Assembly: GCF_024622505.1 (NCBI RefSeq)
Contig: NZ_JANKAS010000006.1
Coordinates: forward strand, 62,001-126,000
Length of the DNA: 64,000 nt
Source: Irregularibacter muris
GTDB lineage: Bacteria > Bacillota > Clostridia > Eubacteriales > Garciellaceae
Direction of reading: 5' to 3'
The translations under genes were made by a program, and so were the position numbers. Every line of letters starts with the position of its first letter. Within the stretch, counting starts at the first letter, position 1. Positions 55,003-62,292 of the stretch are shown one piece after another. Below the pieces are notes generated by a model, which had not been told where the DNA came from, ran no database searches, and saw nothing but the letters and a program-made list of their open reading frames with translations.

Positions 55003-55046
55003 CCTGAATCAGAGGATGCCCTCTATCTCTGAATTTCAGGCTTTTC
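55002..55046 (+). terminator. intrinsic terminator after the S1C protease gene
   Basis: Arms AGCCTGAATCAGAG and CTCTGAATTTCAGGCT around GATGCCCTCTAT, then TTTC. Confidence 0.8.
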
Positions 55047-55143
55047 ATCAGCTTTCTTAATATTTCTTATTATTTTATATATACTTCTTTTACAGAGCAA
55101 TGTTATAGTAAAATAAAATGATCATGAAAGGAAGGAAAATGTG

Positions 55144-56370
55144 ATGATGGATTTTATGAGAAAAATAAGCAAAAAAAGAATCCTATTATTTATACTTATT
55201 TTATCTTTAGCCATTTTGTGGACAGGCTGCGGAATGAAAGATATAGGACAAGAATCTCCACAAAATTCTGAGGAGACACCTAGGGAAGAAATACCTAGGA
55301 TTGAAGAGATAACGATGGCAGCCGTCGGGGATATTATGGTTCACTCTCCCCAATTTGAAGCCGCCTATGTGGGGGGAGAAGAAAAATATGATTTTTATCC
55401 TACCTTTCAACCGATTGAAAAATATATTCAAGAAACAGATATCGCAGTAGCCAATCTTGAGACTACCTTTGCAGGAGAAGATAAGGGATATACCGGTTAT
55501 CCTATGTTCAATAGTCCAGAACAATTGGGAAAGGCATTAAAACAAACAGGATTTGACGTGATTACAACGGCCAATAACCATTCATTAGATAGAAGAAGTC
55601 AGGGCGTTAAAAGTACTCTAGATTTTCTAGATCAAGAGGGGTTAGACTATACGGGAACAGCTAGAAGCCAAGAGGAACGAGATAGAATATTGATAAAGGA
55701 AGTAAAGAATGTAAAAATAGCTTTCCTGGCCTACACCTATGGGACCAATGGCATTCCCTTACCCGAGGATGAACCTTATCTAGTAAATTTAATTGATAAA
55801 ACTCAGATTGAGGAAGACATTCAAAGGGCAAAGGCAGAAAATCCTGATATCATTGTAGCTAGTATGCACTTTGGTGTTGAATACCAAAGAACACCTAATG
55901 ATGAACAAAAAGAATTGGTGGACTTTTTAGCTCAGCAAGGGGTAGATGTTATCCTAGGGAGTCATCCCCACGTGATCCAACCAATGGAGATAAAAAATGT
56001 AGTGACAGCAGAGGGAGAAGAAAAAGAGGTTTTTGTGATATACTCTATGGGGAACTTTATATCCAACCAAAGAGATCGTTATACCGACAGCGGTCTAATT
56101 CTACAAATGGGATTTGAAAAAAACTTTAAGACCAATAAAACAGTTCTTAAACAAGTGGAATATATCCCTACCTGGGTAAATAAGACAAGTACAGGGGGAA
56201 AACTTTATTATGAAGTTGTGGCAGTAGAAGAGGCAATGAAACAATATGAAAACAATGAAAGTAAACTGATCAGTAAGGAAGGCTATAATCTTTTACAAAG
56301 AACCTGGAATGACACCACAAGTCATTTAGAACAAGAAAACGCAAAAATGGTGCTAAAGCCTTTGGAATAA
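55144..56370 (+). CDS. CapA-family (PGA_cap) lipoprotein, putative metallophosphatase
   Basis: A 408-residue lipoprotein: signal segment KKRILLFILILSLAIL, lipobox LWTGC, then a CapA domain related to calcineurin-type phosphoesterases. It has AAVGDIMVHSP, VANLETTFAG, TTANNHSLDRRSQG, VASMHFGVEYQR and ILGSHPHVIQPME, whose Asp/His/Asn residues would bind metals. CapA proteins take part in poly-gamma-glutamate anchoring in Bacillus, but no capBC is nearby, so a different envelope role is likely. GTG 55141 and ATG 55144 and 55147 all follow AAGGAAGG; I use 55144. Confidence 0.88.
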   Translation: MMDFMRKISKKRILLFILILSLAILWTGCGMKDIGQESPQNSEETPREEIPRIEEITMAAVGDIMVHSPQFEAAYVGGEEKYDFYPTFQPIEKYIQETDIAVANLETTFAGEDKGYTGYPMFNSPEQLGKALKQTGFDVITTANNHSLDRRSQGVKSTLDFLDQEGLDYTGTARSQEERDRILIKEVKNVKIAFLAYTYGTNGIPLPEDEPYLVNLIDKTQIEEDIQRAKAENPDIIVASMHFGVEYQRTPNDEQKELVDFLAQQGVDVILGSHPHVIQPMEIKNVVTAEGEEKEVFVIYSMGNFISNQRDRYTDSGLILQMGFEKNFKTNKTVLKQVEYIPTWVNKTSTGGKLYYEVVAVEEAMKQYENNESKLISKEGYNLLQRTWNDTTSHLEQENAKMVLKPLE

Positions 56371-56386
56371 TTGGAGGAGAAGACAT

Positions 56387-56947
56387 ATGCAAGTAATTAT
56401 AGGACTAGGGAACCCAGAAAATCGTTATAATGGTACCCGGCATAATATAGGATTTGAAGTAATTGACCAATTTGCTGAAACAAATAATATTGAAATCAAA
56501 AAAACAAAACATAAGGCACTTATAGGAGAGGGATTTGTAGGAGGAAAAAAAATCATGCTGGTAAAACCCCAAACCTATATGAATTTAAGTGGAGAAAGTG
56601 TATTAGATATTGTGGACTACTATGATGTTCCCCTGGAAAATATCCTCGTTATCTATGATGATATAGATTTAGAAGTAGGGAAAATGCGTATAAGATCAAA
56701 GGGCAGTGCAGGCACCCACAATGGGATGAGGTCCATTGTGCAGCTATTGCAAGAAACCGAAATTCCTAGACTTAGAATGGGAATTGGAAGGCCTGAAAAA
56801 CAAGATTTAGTTTCCTATGTCCTTGGGAAGTTTACCCCAGAAGAAAGAATGGAATTAAAAGATACCCTTAAAAAAGCTGGCCAGGCCATAGAAGTGTTTA
56901 TTTCAAAGGGAGTTACCGAGGCCATGAATCAGTTTAATCAGAAATAA
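56387..56947 (+). CDS. pth: peptidyl-tRNA hydrolase
   Basis: A 186-residue enzyme (SpoVC of Bacillus) that frees tRNA from peptidyl-tRNA released by stalled ribosomes. GLGNPENRYNGTRHNIGFEV carries the catalytic His, followed by KPQTYMNLSGES, DDIDLEVGKMRIRSKGSAGTHNGMRSI in part, and RMGIGRP. ATG at 56387 after TTGGAGGAG, 16 bases after the CapA gene. Its position ahead of mfd is conserved, but here nearly 1.8 kb of unusual sequence separates the two. Confidence 0.96.
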   Translation: MQVIIGLGNPENRYNGTRHNIGFEVIDQFAETNNIEIKKTKHKALIGEGFVGGKKIMLVKPQTYMNLSGESVLDIVDYYDVPLENILVIYDDIDLEVGKMRIRSKGSAGTHNGMRSIVQLLQETEIPRLRMGIGRPEKQDLVSYVLGKFTPEERMELKDTLKKAGQAIEVFISKGVTEAMNQFNQK

Positions 56948-56957
56948 GGATAAAAGT

Positions 56958-56986
56958 TTGACACCAATATCAATATACAATAAAAT
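56958..56986 (+). promoter_or_regulatory. strong sigma-A promoter of structured RNA 1
   Basis: -35 TTGACA (perfect, 56958-56963), 17-base spacer, -10 TAAAAT (56981-56986, five of six). It starts 10 bases after the pth stop, giving a transcript from about 56993. Confidence 0.85.
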
Positions 56987-57110
56987 AGAAAAATAAATAA
57001 GTTTGACCTATTTATCAAGAGTTAGGGTAGAGAGTTAGCTCGGGGACCCTATACCAACCTGCTTTTAAAAGTAAGGTGGTTCAGCTAACAACGATGAGGA
57101 GGTGAAATAC

Positions 57111-57131
57111 GTGATCAATCATGATACTTGA
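57111..57131 (+). CDS. six-codon leader ORF in structured RNA 1
   Basis: GTG ATC AAT CAT GAT ACT TGA (peptide MINHDT). The ribosome site AGGAGGTG at 57097-57104 is a full match to the 16S end and sits 6 bases before GTG, better than that of most genes here. The stop codon's last base is the first base of the terminator stem, so a ribosome at the stop would cover it. Confidence 0.5.
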   Translation: MINHDT

Positions 57132-57165
57132 TCCTTCCTGACCGATTGTTAGGAGGGATTTTTTT
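57131..57165 (+). terminator. intrinsic terminator of structured RNA 1
   Basis: Arms ATCCTTCCT (57131-57139) and AGGAGGGAT (57151-57159), 11-base loop, T run. The left arm can instead pair with the AGGAGG of the leader ribosome site or join the GATCAA/TTGATC hairpin. Confidence 0.85.
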
Positions 57166-57197
57166 ATTATCTAAAATTAATGAAGAGGATGAGGAAA

Positions 57198-57362
57198 ATG
57201 AAAAAAGTAAAGGTAGTTACCCTACAGGAAGCTATTGAGGGAATGAATGAAGAGAAATTAGAAAGATTTAAAAAGGAACGATGTGAGAAATTTATTAAGC
57301 CTTTGATGGAGATGAACAGGAAAGAGATTGAAGGGAAAAAGATTTTTTTGAATAAGCAATAA
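57198..57362 (+). CDS. 54-residue charged helical protein
   Basis: Starts MKKVKVVTLQEAIEGMNEEK and goes on with RFKKERCEKFIKPLMEMNRKEIEG; 54 residues, very rich in Lys and Glu, helical, no membrane part. I prefer the ATG at 57198, after GATGAGGAA, over ATG codons at 57180 and 57189. It lies 33 bases past the terminator of structured RNA 1 and may be controlled by read-through. Size and charge would suit an antitoxin or RNA-binding partner, but nothing specific is recognisable. Confidence 0.55.
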   Translation: MKKVKVVTLQEAIEGMNEEKLERFKKERCEKFIKPLMEMNRKEIEGKKIFLNKQ

Positions 57363-57413
57363 AACGGATGGATGACATAACGAGAAATATATGACTTAAC
57401 AAAGGAGGCCATA

Positions 57414-57452
57414 GTGGTGTTGAATCAAATATTAGATAAAAGGAATAGATAA
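57414..57452 (+). CDS. 12-codon reading frame with strong ribosome site
   Basis: GTG GTG TTG AAT CAA ATA TTA ... TAA, 5 bases after AAAGGAGG (57401-57408). Either a translated micro-ORF or the head of a decayed gene. The rest of the gap 57363-57569 has no other coding signal. Confidence 0.3.
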   Translation: MVLNQILDKRNR

Positions 57453-57531
57453 TTTTAGAATGGAAAATAAGTTAAGTAACACAATGGTCAAGTCATTTAG
57501 TTAAATGTTTTTATTCTCCATAATCTAAATA

Positions 57532-57540
57532 TGGTATAAT
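57532..57540 (+). promoter_or_regulatory. extended -10 promoter of the putative nuclease gene
   Basis: TGGTATAAT: a perfect TATAAT (57535-57540) with the TG of an extended -10. The -35 region is weak. Confidence 0.6.
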
Positions 57541-57596
57541 ATACCTATATTTATAGATTTGGGGATAATATGGCATTTGTAAATTTGGGGGAGAAT

Positions 57597-58028
57597 ATGG
57601 TAGATAAGTTAGATGTATTCTTATTTAAAAAGGAAGTTAAAAAAATTATAATCGGTAGATTGAGCGCAGAAGTAATTGATTATTTTAATTTAAATTGTAG
57701 CCCTTGTAATATTGTACTGTGGGCAGATCGATTAAAATATACCGAAAAACATAAAACGGATTTTAAATCAGAACAAGAATATTATAGGCATATAGAAGAG
57801 ATACCAAATATTATAAGTAATCCAGATTATATTGGATTGCATCCCAGTAACAATAGCATACAATATATAAAGAAAATTGATGAAAATATGTTAATTGGTA
57901 TAAGATTAAAACCGACAGGGGACTTAAATTTTAGATCCGCATATCCTATTACGCAGGAAAAATTAAATAGCTATTTAAAAGCTGGAACATTGGTGAAATA
58001 CAAGAAAATTATTGGCAATATTGACTAA
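57597..58028 (+). CDS. putative BECR-fold (barnase/EndoU/RelE-like) nuclease domain protein
   Basis: A soluble 143-residue protein. The order YYRHIEEIPNIISNPDYIGL, then an alternating strand pair (IQYIKKIDENMLIGIRLK), then FRSAYPITQEKLNSYLKAG resembles the phage-type BECR (PBECR) nuclease domains as I remember them; I cannot verify it here and no catalytic residue is certain. Two nearly identical start contexts occur in tandem (ATTTGGGG..ATATGG at 57559 and 57587), giving ATG 57570 or 57597; I use the second, after GGGGGAG. Its stop codon lies inside the promoter of structured RNA 2. An RNase toxin or a host-defence effector is possible. Confidence 0.5.
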   Translation: MVDKLDVFLFKKEVKKIIIGRLSAEVIDYFNLNCSPCNIVLWADRLKYTEKHKTDFKSEQEYYRHIEEIPNIISNPDYIGLHPSNNSIQYIKKIDENMLIGIRLKPTGDLNFRSAYPITQEKLNSYLKAGTLVKYKKIIGNID

Positions 58029-58049
58029 AAGGCATAATCGTGCTATAAT
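58021..58049 (+). promoter_or_regulatory. strong sigma-A promoter of structured RNA 2
   Basis: -35 TTGACT (58021-58026, five of six), 17-base spacer, -10 TATAAT (58044-58049, perfect). Transcript start expected near 58056. Confidence 0.85.
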
Positions 58050-58055
58050 TTAATA

Positions 58056-58199
58056 TACTAAATAGGGATAGATTATTTGAGGACGGAACAGGCAGCCGTC
58101 GCGCCACCTTTGGTGGTCTTGAAAGAGATGTGGGATGGCCACCCCACCAAATATTCTATCAGACGTCAGCCCTTCTCTTGATTGAGAAGGGTTTTTTTA
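58056..58199 (+). ncRNA. structured RNA 2: multi-branched RNA of about 140 nt
   Basis: The sequence folds by hand into a four-way junction. A closing helix GATAGATTATTTG (58067-58079) with CAAATATTCTATC (58148-58160), one mismatch, encloses three hairpins: GACGG/CCGTC (58082-58100), CCACC/GGTGG (58104-58116) and GTGGG/CCCAC (58130-58147). It ends in a strong terminator at 58170-58198. Local GC is much higher than in the flanks. A strong promoter and a terminator of its own suit an independent small RNA; being 80 bases ahead of the PrsW-like gene, it could also be a riboswitch. It lacks the features of 6S, SRP, tmRNA, T-box or RNase P RNA. Confidence 0.72.
58170..58198 (+). terminator. intrinsic terminator of structured RNA 2
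   Basis: Arms CCCTTCTC (58170-58177) and GAGAAGGG (58184-58191), loop TTGATT, seven T. Confidence 0.9.
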
Positions 58200-58281
58200 T
58201 TATTTGTCTTTATTCTTCTTAGTTTAGCATCATATATTATTGTAAATACTATATTTATTATAAGAATAAAGGGAGAAGCCT

Positions 58282-58662
58282 ATGAAAGAATTGATTTGCG
58301 GTATGATAGCTGCTCTTATTGCCTATGGATGCAATAAGCTACTCCTTAGGTGGCAAGGAGATAAGGCTATTATATATACAGTACCTTTGGTAGAAGAGGT
58401 CTCTAAGTCGTTAACGGCCTATTTCATAAGTGGAGGGCTGATCCTGACCCATATCATTTTTGGAATTATAGAAGCCCTATATGACCTTATTCATACCAAA
58501 AGTGAAAAAGTAGGATTTATCGCAGCAATCATGAGTATTGTCAGCCATGGAATTTTTGGAATACTTACTGCCTATTTGTATAAGTGGACAGGTATGATAT
58601 TATTAAGTATATTCATAACAGCAATCAGTCATAGTTTATGGAATTATTTCATAACAAAATAA
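58282..58662 (+). CDS. small PrsW-like intramembrane metalloprotease
   Basis: A 126-residue protein with four to five membrane segments. The conserved pattern of PrsW-type proteases is visible: VPLVEEVSKSL (Glu38, Glu39, Lys42), FGIIEALYD (60-68), His89 in SHGIFG and HSLWN (117-121). These residues, lying in membrane helices, would bind zinc. It is much shorter than PrsW (about 220 residues) because extra segments are absent. PrsW cleaves the anti-sigma factor RsiW in Bacillus; the target here is unknown. ATG at 58282 after AAAGGGAG. It lies between structured RNA 2 and mfd. Confidence 0.72.
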   Translation: MKELICGMIAALIAYGCNKLLLRWQGDKAIIYTVPLVEEVSKSLTAYFISGGLILTHIIFGIIEALYDLIHTKSEKVGFIAAIMSIVSHGIFGILTAYLYKWTGMILLSIFITAISHSLWNYFITK

Positions 58663-58724
58663 AGGAGCATTAAAGGGCCCGGGGAGGAAAACCTGGGCTA
58701 AAAGTGTTTAAAAGGTGGGACAAC

Positions 58725-61700
58725 ATGGAACAATCATTATTTTTACAAATACTTCATCAGATTCCGGTTTATGAGCTTGGAAAAAAAGCCATAGAGCAAG
58801 GGGACACTCCCGTTGTATATCATGAAATGGCGGAAACCTCTAAGGCCCATGCAATCTTTGGACTCATAGAGGATTTAGAAAAAAGTGCTCTGGTGATTAC
58901 TTATAACGATAGCCAAGCAAAAAAGATTCATGAGGACTTACATTACTTCTTCGGGGAAAAGGTTCTATATTTCCCTGCTGAGCCTACGATTCATTATTTT
59001 GTCGAGGCCTATAGTCCAGAAGTTTCCATTGAAAGATTAAGGGTATTAGAGGCATTGGCACACAGAAAGCAAAAGATCATCGTCACATCCATAGACGCTG
59101 TGATGAAAAAGATGATAGCCAAAGAGGACTTTGATAAATATCAGAAAAATTTAGAGATAGGGCAGACGATTGAAATACAAGATCTTCAAAAACTTTTAGA
59201 AAGTAGTGGATATGAAAGGGTACTAGAGGTAGAAAGCCCAGGTCAATACAACATAAGAGGGGGGATTATAGATCTTTATCCTATGACCTCCCAAGAACCC
59301 TATAGATTGGAGTTTTTTGATGACGAAATTGACTCTATTCGAAGCTTTGACCCTTTATCCCAAAGATCTTTAGAAAAGCATGAGAAAATCACCTTATCTC
59401 CTGCTCGGGAACTTTTGCTTTCTGAAGAAGTAAAACAGGAGGCCATCAAAAACTTTGAAACAGAAATAAATAAGTACATCAAATCTCTTAAATCCAAGGG
59501 AAAGAAAGAATCAGCCCAAGATATTCAGGAGAAACTTTATAGCAGATTAGAAGCATTCAAAGAAGGCCGGGAGAAATCCTTAGAGTTTTTGCTCCCTTAT
59601 ATGAATTATACTTTTGATACTCTACTGGAATATCTATCAGAGGATAGTATTGTTTTTTTGGATCAGCCCCATCGCATAAAGGAAAAATATGATCATACTA
59701 CTTTTGAACTGGAAGAAGACTTTAAGGGATTGCTAAGCAGAGGGGAAGTGCTGCCCAATCAATATGAAGTTTTCTTTTCTTACCATCAGCTGACCATAGC
59801 CATGGAGCAGAGATCTTTGTGCATCTTTCAAACTCTTTTAAGAAATGTAGATCCCTTTAAGCCCAAAAAAATATTTTCTTTTGCCAGTCGTTCTATGCAA
59901 CCCTTCCATGGAAAAATAGATTTATTGGTAGAGGAATTAAGACATTGGAAAAAAAGAAGATATGCAGTAGTAATATTGACAGAAAACTGGGAGAGAACCA
60001 AACAACTTGTAAAAGATTTAGGGGATTATCAACTAACAGCTATAGCCAAGAAAAATACCCAGGAAGACCTACAGGAAGGCAAAATTATTGTATTGCCTGG
60101 GGCTCTTCATAGGGGAGTAGAATATCCTGAAACCAAGGTAGCGATTATTAGTGAGAAAGAAATCTTTTTACAACAACAGAAAAAAACAAAAAGGCGAAAA
60201 AAACAGGGAAAACGAAAAATAGAATCCTTTACAGACTTAAATATCGGGGATTATGTAGTACATGAAGCCCATGGAATAGGTATATATTTAGGTTTAGAAA
60301 AAATCCAAGTGGAGAGTATTCAAAAGGATTACCTTCACATTAAATATGGTCAAGGGGATAAATTATATGTCCCTACTGATCAAATGGATCTTATACAACC
60401 CTATATAGGAGCTGAAAGCCGAGCACCTAAGTTAAATAAATTAGGGGGAAATGAATGGAAGAGGGCAAAGGGAAAGGTACAAAAAGCTGTAGAAGATATG
60501 GCAGAGGAATTATTAAAACTTTATGCCCTAAGACAAACCATTGAAGGATACTCCTTTTCAAAGGACACCCCCTGGCAGATACAATTTGAGGAGCGTTTTC
60601 CCTATGAGGAAACCCTTGATCAGCTGCAGGCTATCCAAGAGGTAAAAAAAGATATGGAGTCCTCCACGGCAATGGATCGTCTTTTGTGTGGTGATGTGGG
60701 ATATGGTAAAACTGAGGTGGCCATAAGGGCAGCTTTTAAAGCCGTCATGGATGGAAAACAAGTAGCGGTCTTGGTACCCACCACAATATTAGCTCAACAG
60801 CATTATAATACGATGATAGAAAGATTTTCAGGTTATCCCATATCCATAGATATGCTCAGTCGTTTTAGATCTAAAGTGGAGCAAAAACAAACCCTAAAGG
60901 ATATCAAAACCGGGATGGTGGATATTGTAGTGGGCACCCATCGCATAGTACAAAAGGATATACAGTTTAAGGATTTAGGGCTCTTAATTATTGATGAAGA
61001 GCAACGCTTTGGAGTAGGACACAAAGAGAAACTAAAGGAATGGAAGAAAAATGTAGATGTGCTAAGTTTAAGCGCAACCCCTATACCCCGGACCTTACAC
61101 ATGTCCCTTGTAGGGATAAGAGACATGAGTGTCATTGAACAACCCCCTGAAGAAAGATATCCAGTACAGACCTATGTACTAGAGGACAATGAGCAATTGA
61201 TCAGAGATGCCATACTTAGAGAAATCCATAGAGGGGGGCAGGTGTACTATGTCTACAACCGGGTAGAGGATATTGATAAAGTTGCCCATAACCTGAGGAC
61301 CTTAGTGCCTGAAAGCAAAATCGCTATTGCCCATGGGCAAATGTCAGAAAATGAATTGGAAAATACCATGATGGCTTTTATTGAGGGAGAGTATGACGTT
61401 TTAGTGTGTACCACCATCATTGAAACTGGTTTAGATATGCCCAATGTCAACACCATCATTATATCTGATGCCGACCGACTGGGATTATCTCAATTGTATC
61501 AATTAAGGGGGAGAGTAGGAAGATCTACCCGTCAGGCCTACGCCTATATTACCTATAAAAAAGATAAAGTCCTCACTGAAGTGGCCGAAAAAAGATTACA
61601 AGCCATTAAGGAATTTACCGAATTTGGTTCAGGCTTTAAAGTTGCCATGAGAGATCTAGAAATTAGGGGAGCAGGTAACTTATTAGGGGCAGACCAACAT

Positions 61701-62243
61701 GGACATATGGCGGCTATTGGTTATGATCTTTATTGTAAAATGTTAGATGAAGCCCTTAGAAAAATGAAAGGGCTACCGATGGAAAAGAGAAGGGAAACCA
61801 GCATAGAACTGCAGGTAGATGCTTTTATTCCCGATTGGTATATCCATAAGGAAAGTCAAAGAATTCAAATGTATAAAAAGATGGTAGGAATGGAAAGCAT
61901 GGAGGACTTATATGATGTGGAAGAGGAAATTGAGGATCGATTTGGTGATCTTCCCAAATCGGTTAGAAATCTTTTGATGATTTCCTATATGAAGTCCCTA
62001 GCTCAAAAATTGAATATACATTCTATCCAACAGAAAAAGAATCAAGTTTATTTATATATGGATAAGGAAGATTTTGTTTCAATGGAAATTATTGGTCAAT
62101 TGGTGAAGGAAAATGGAAGAAATATTATGATCAATGCCAGTGATGAGCCCTATATCGCTCTAAGGGTGCCTTCTTTCATAGACAAACAATTGGATAAGAT
62201 TAAAGAAATTCTAGAAAGGATAAATGTTTTGAAAGAAAGTTAG
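58725..62243 (+). CDS. mfd: transcription-repair coupling factor
   Basis: Mfd, 1172 residues, full length. It removes RNA polymerase stalled at DNA damage and brings in UvrAB. Domains in order: UvrB-homology region (residues about 20-400), RNA-polymerase-interacting CarD-like domain (FTDLNIGDYVVHEAHGIGIY, about 505-570), the translocase helicase with LLCGDVGYGKTEVAIRAAF (Walker A), IIDEEQRFGVGHKE (DEEQ box), LSATPIPRTLHMSL and QLRGRVGRSTRQAYAY, then the C-terminal TRCF domain. ATG at 58725 after AAAGGTGG; a GTG 21 bases upstream is less likely. Confidence 0.97.
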   Translation: MEQSLFLQILHQIPVYELGKKAIEQGDTPVVYHEMAETSKAHAIFGLIEDLEKSALVITYNDSQAKKIHEDLHYFFGEKVLYFPAEPTIHYFVEAYSPEVSIERLRVLEALAHRKQKIIVTSIDAVMKKMIAKEDFDKYQKNLEIGQTIEIQDLQKLLESSGYERVLEVESPGQYNIRGGIIDLYPMTSQEPYRLEFFDDEIDSIRSFDPLSQRSLEKHEKITLSPARELLLSEEVKQEAIKNFETEINKYIKSLKSKGKKESAQDIQEKLYSRLEAFKEGREKSLEFLLPYMNYTFDTLLEYLSEDSIVFLDQPHRIKEKYDHTTFELEEDFKGLLSRGEVLPNQYEVFFSYHQLTIAMEQRSLCIFQTLLRNVDPFKPKKIFSFASRSMQPFHGKIDLLVEELRHWKKRRYAVVILTENWERTKQLVKDLGDYQLTAIAKKNTQEDLQEGKIIVLPGALHRGVEYPETKVAIISEKEIFLQQQKKTKRRKKQGKRKIESFTDLNIGDYVVHEAHGIGIYLGLEKIQVESIQKDYLHIKYGQGDKLYVPTDQMDLIQPYIGAESRAPKLNKLGGNEWKRAKGKVQKAVEDMAEELLKLYALRQTIEGYSFSKDTPWQIQFEERFPYEETLDQLQAIQEVKKDMESSTAMDRLLCGDVGYGKTEVAIRAAFKAVMDGKQVAVLVPTTILAQQHYNTMIERFSGYPISIDMLSRFRSKVEQKQTLKDIKTGMVDIVVGTHRIVQKDIQFKDLGLLIIDEEQRFGVGHKEKLKEWKKNVDVLSLSATPIPRTLHMSLVGIRDMSVIEQPPEERYPVQTYVLEDNEQLIRDAILREIHRGGQVYYVYNRVEDIDKVAHNLRTLVPESKIAIAHGQMSENELENTMMAFIEGEYDVLVCTTIIETGLDMPNVNTIIISDADRLGLSQLYQLRGRVGRSTRQAYAYITYKKDKVLTEVAEKRLQAIKEFTEFGSGFKVAMRDLEIRGAGNLLGADQHGHMAAIGYDLYCKMLDEALRKMKGLPMEKRRETSIELQVDAFIPDWYIHKESQRIQMYKKMVGMESMEDLYDVEEEIEDRFGDLPKSVRNLLMISYMKSLAQKLNIHSIQQKKNQVYLYMDKEDFVSMEIIGQLVKENGRNIMINASDEPYIALRVPSFIDKQLDKIKEILERINVLKES

Positions 62244-62292
62244 TATCCGTTATAATGAATATAGTAAAGCTAACATAGAGGAGTGAAAAAAT

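Larger units (their letters stand above)
56993..57166 (+). ncRNA. structured RNA 1: pseudoknot leader with six-codon ORF and terminator
   Basis: About 170 nt between its own promoter and terminator. By hand it folds as an H-type pseudoknot with an inserted hairpin: TAGGGT (57023-57028) with ACCCTA (57046-57051); GTTAGCT (57034-57040) with AGCTAAC (57083-57089); and ACCAACCT with AGGTGGT as the inserted hairpin (57053-57080). Seven bases later comes a perfect AGGAGGTG, a six-codon ORF and a terminator. A second hairpin, GATCAA (57113-57118) with TTGATC (57128-57133), excludes the terminator stem. This is the layout of a riboswitch or attenuator, but I could not match it to a class I know. It may control the 54-residue gene at 57198. 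Confidence 0.72.

Noticed and set aside
57010-57170. Structured RNA 1 as a T-box leader
   Set aside because: It has AGGTGGT, but not the GGTGGTACC antiterminator core nor stem I elements, and no aminoacyl-tRNA or amino-acid gene follows.
58056-58199. Structured RNA 2 as 6S RNA, SRP RNA or tmRNA
   Set aside because: Too short and too branched for 6S, no GGAA/AGCAGCC SRP loop in proper order, and no tRNA-like ends.
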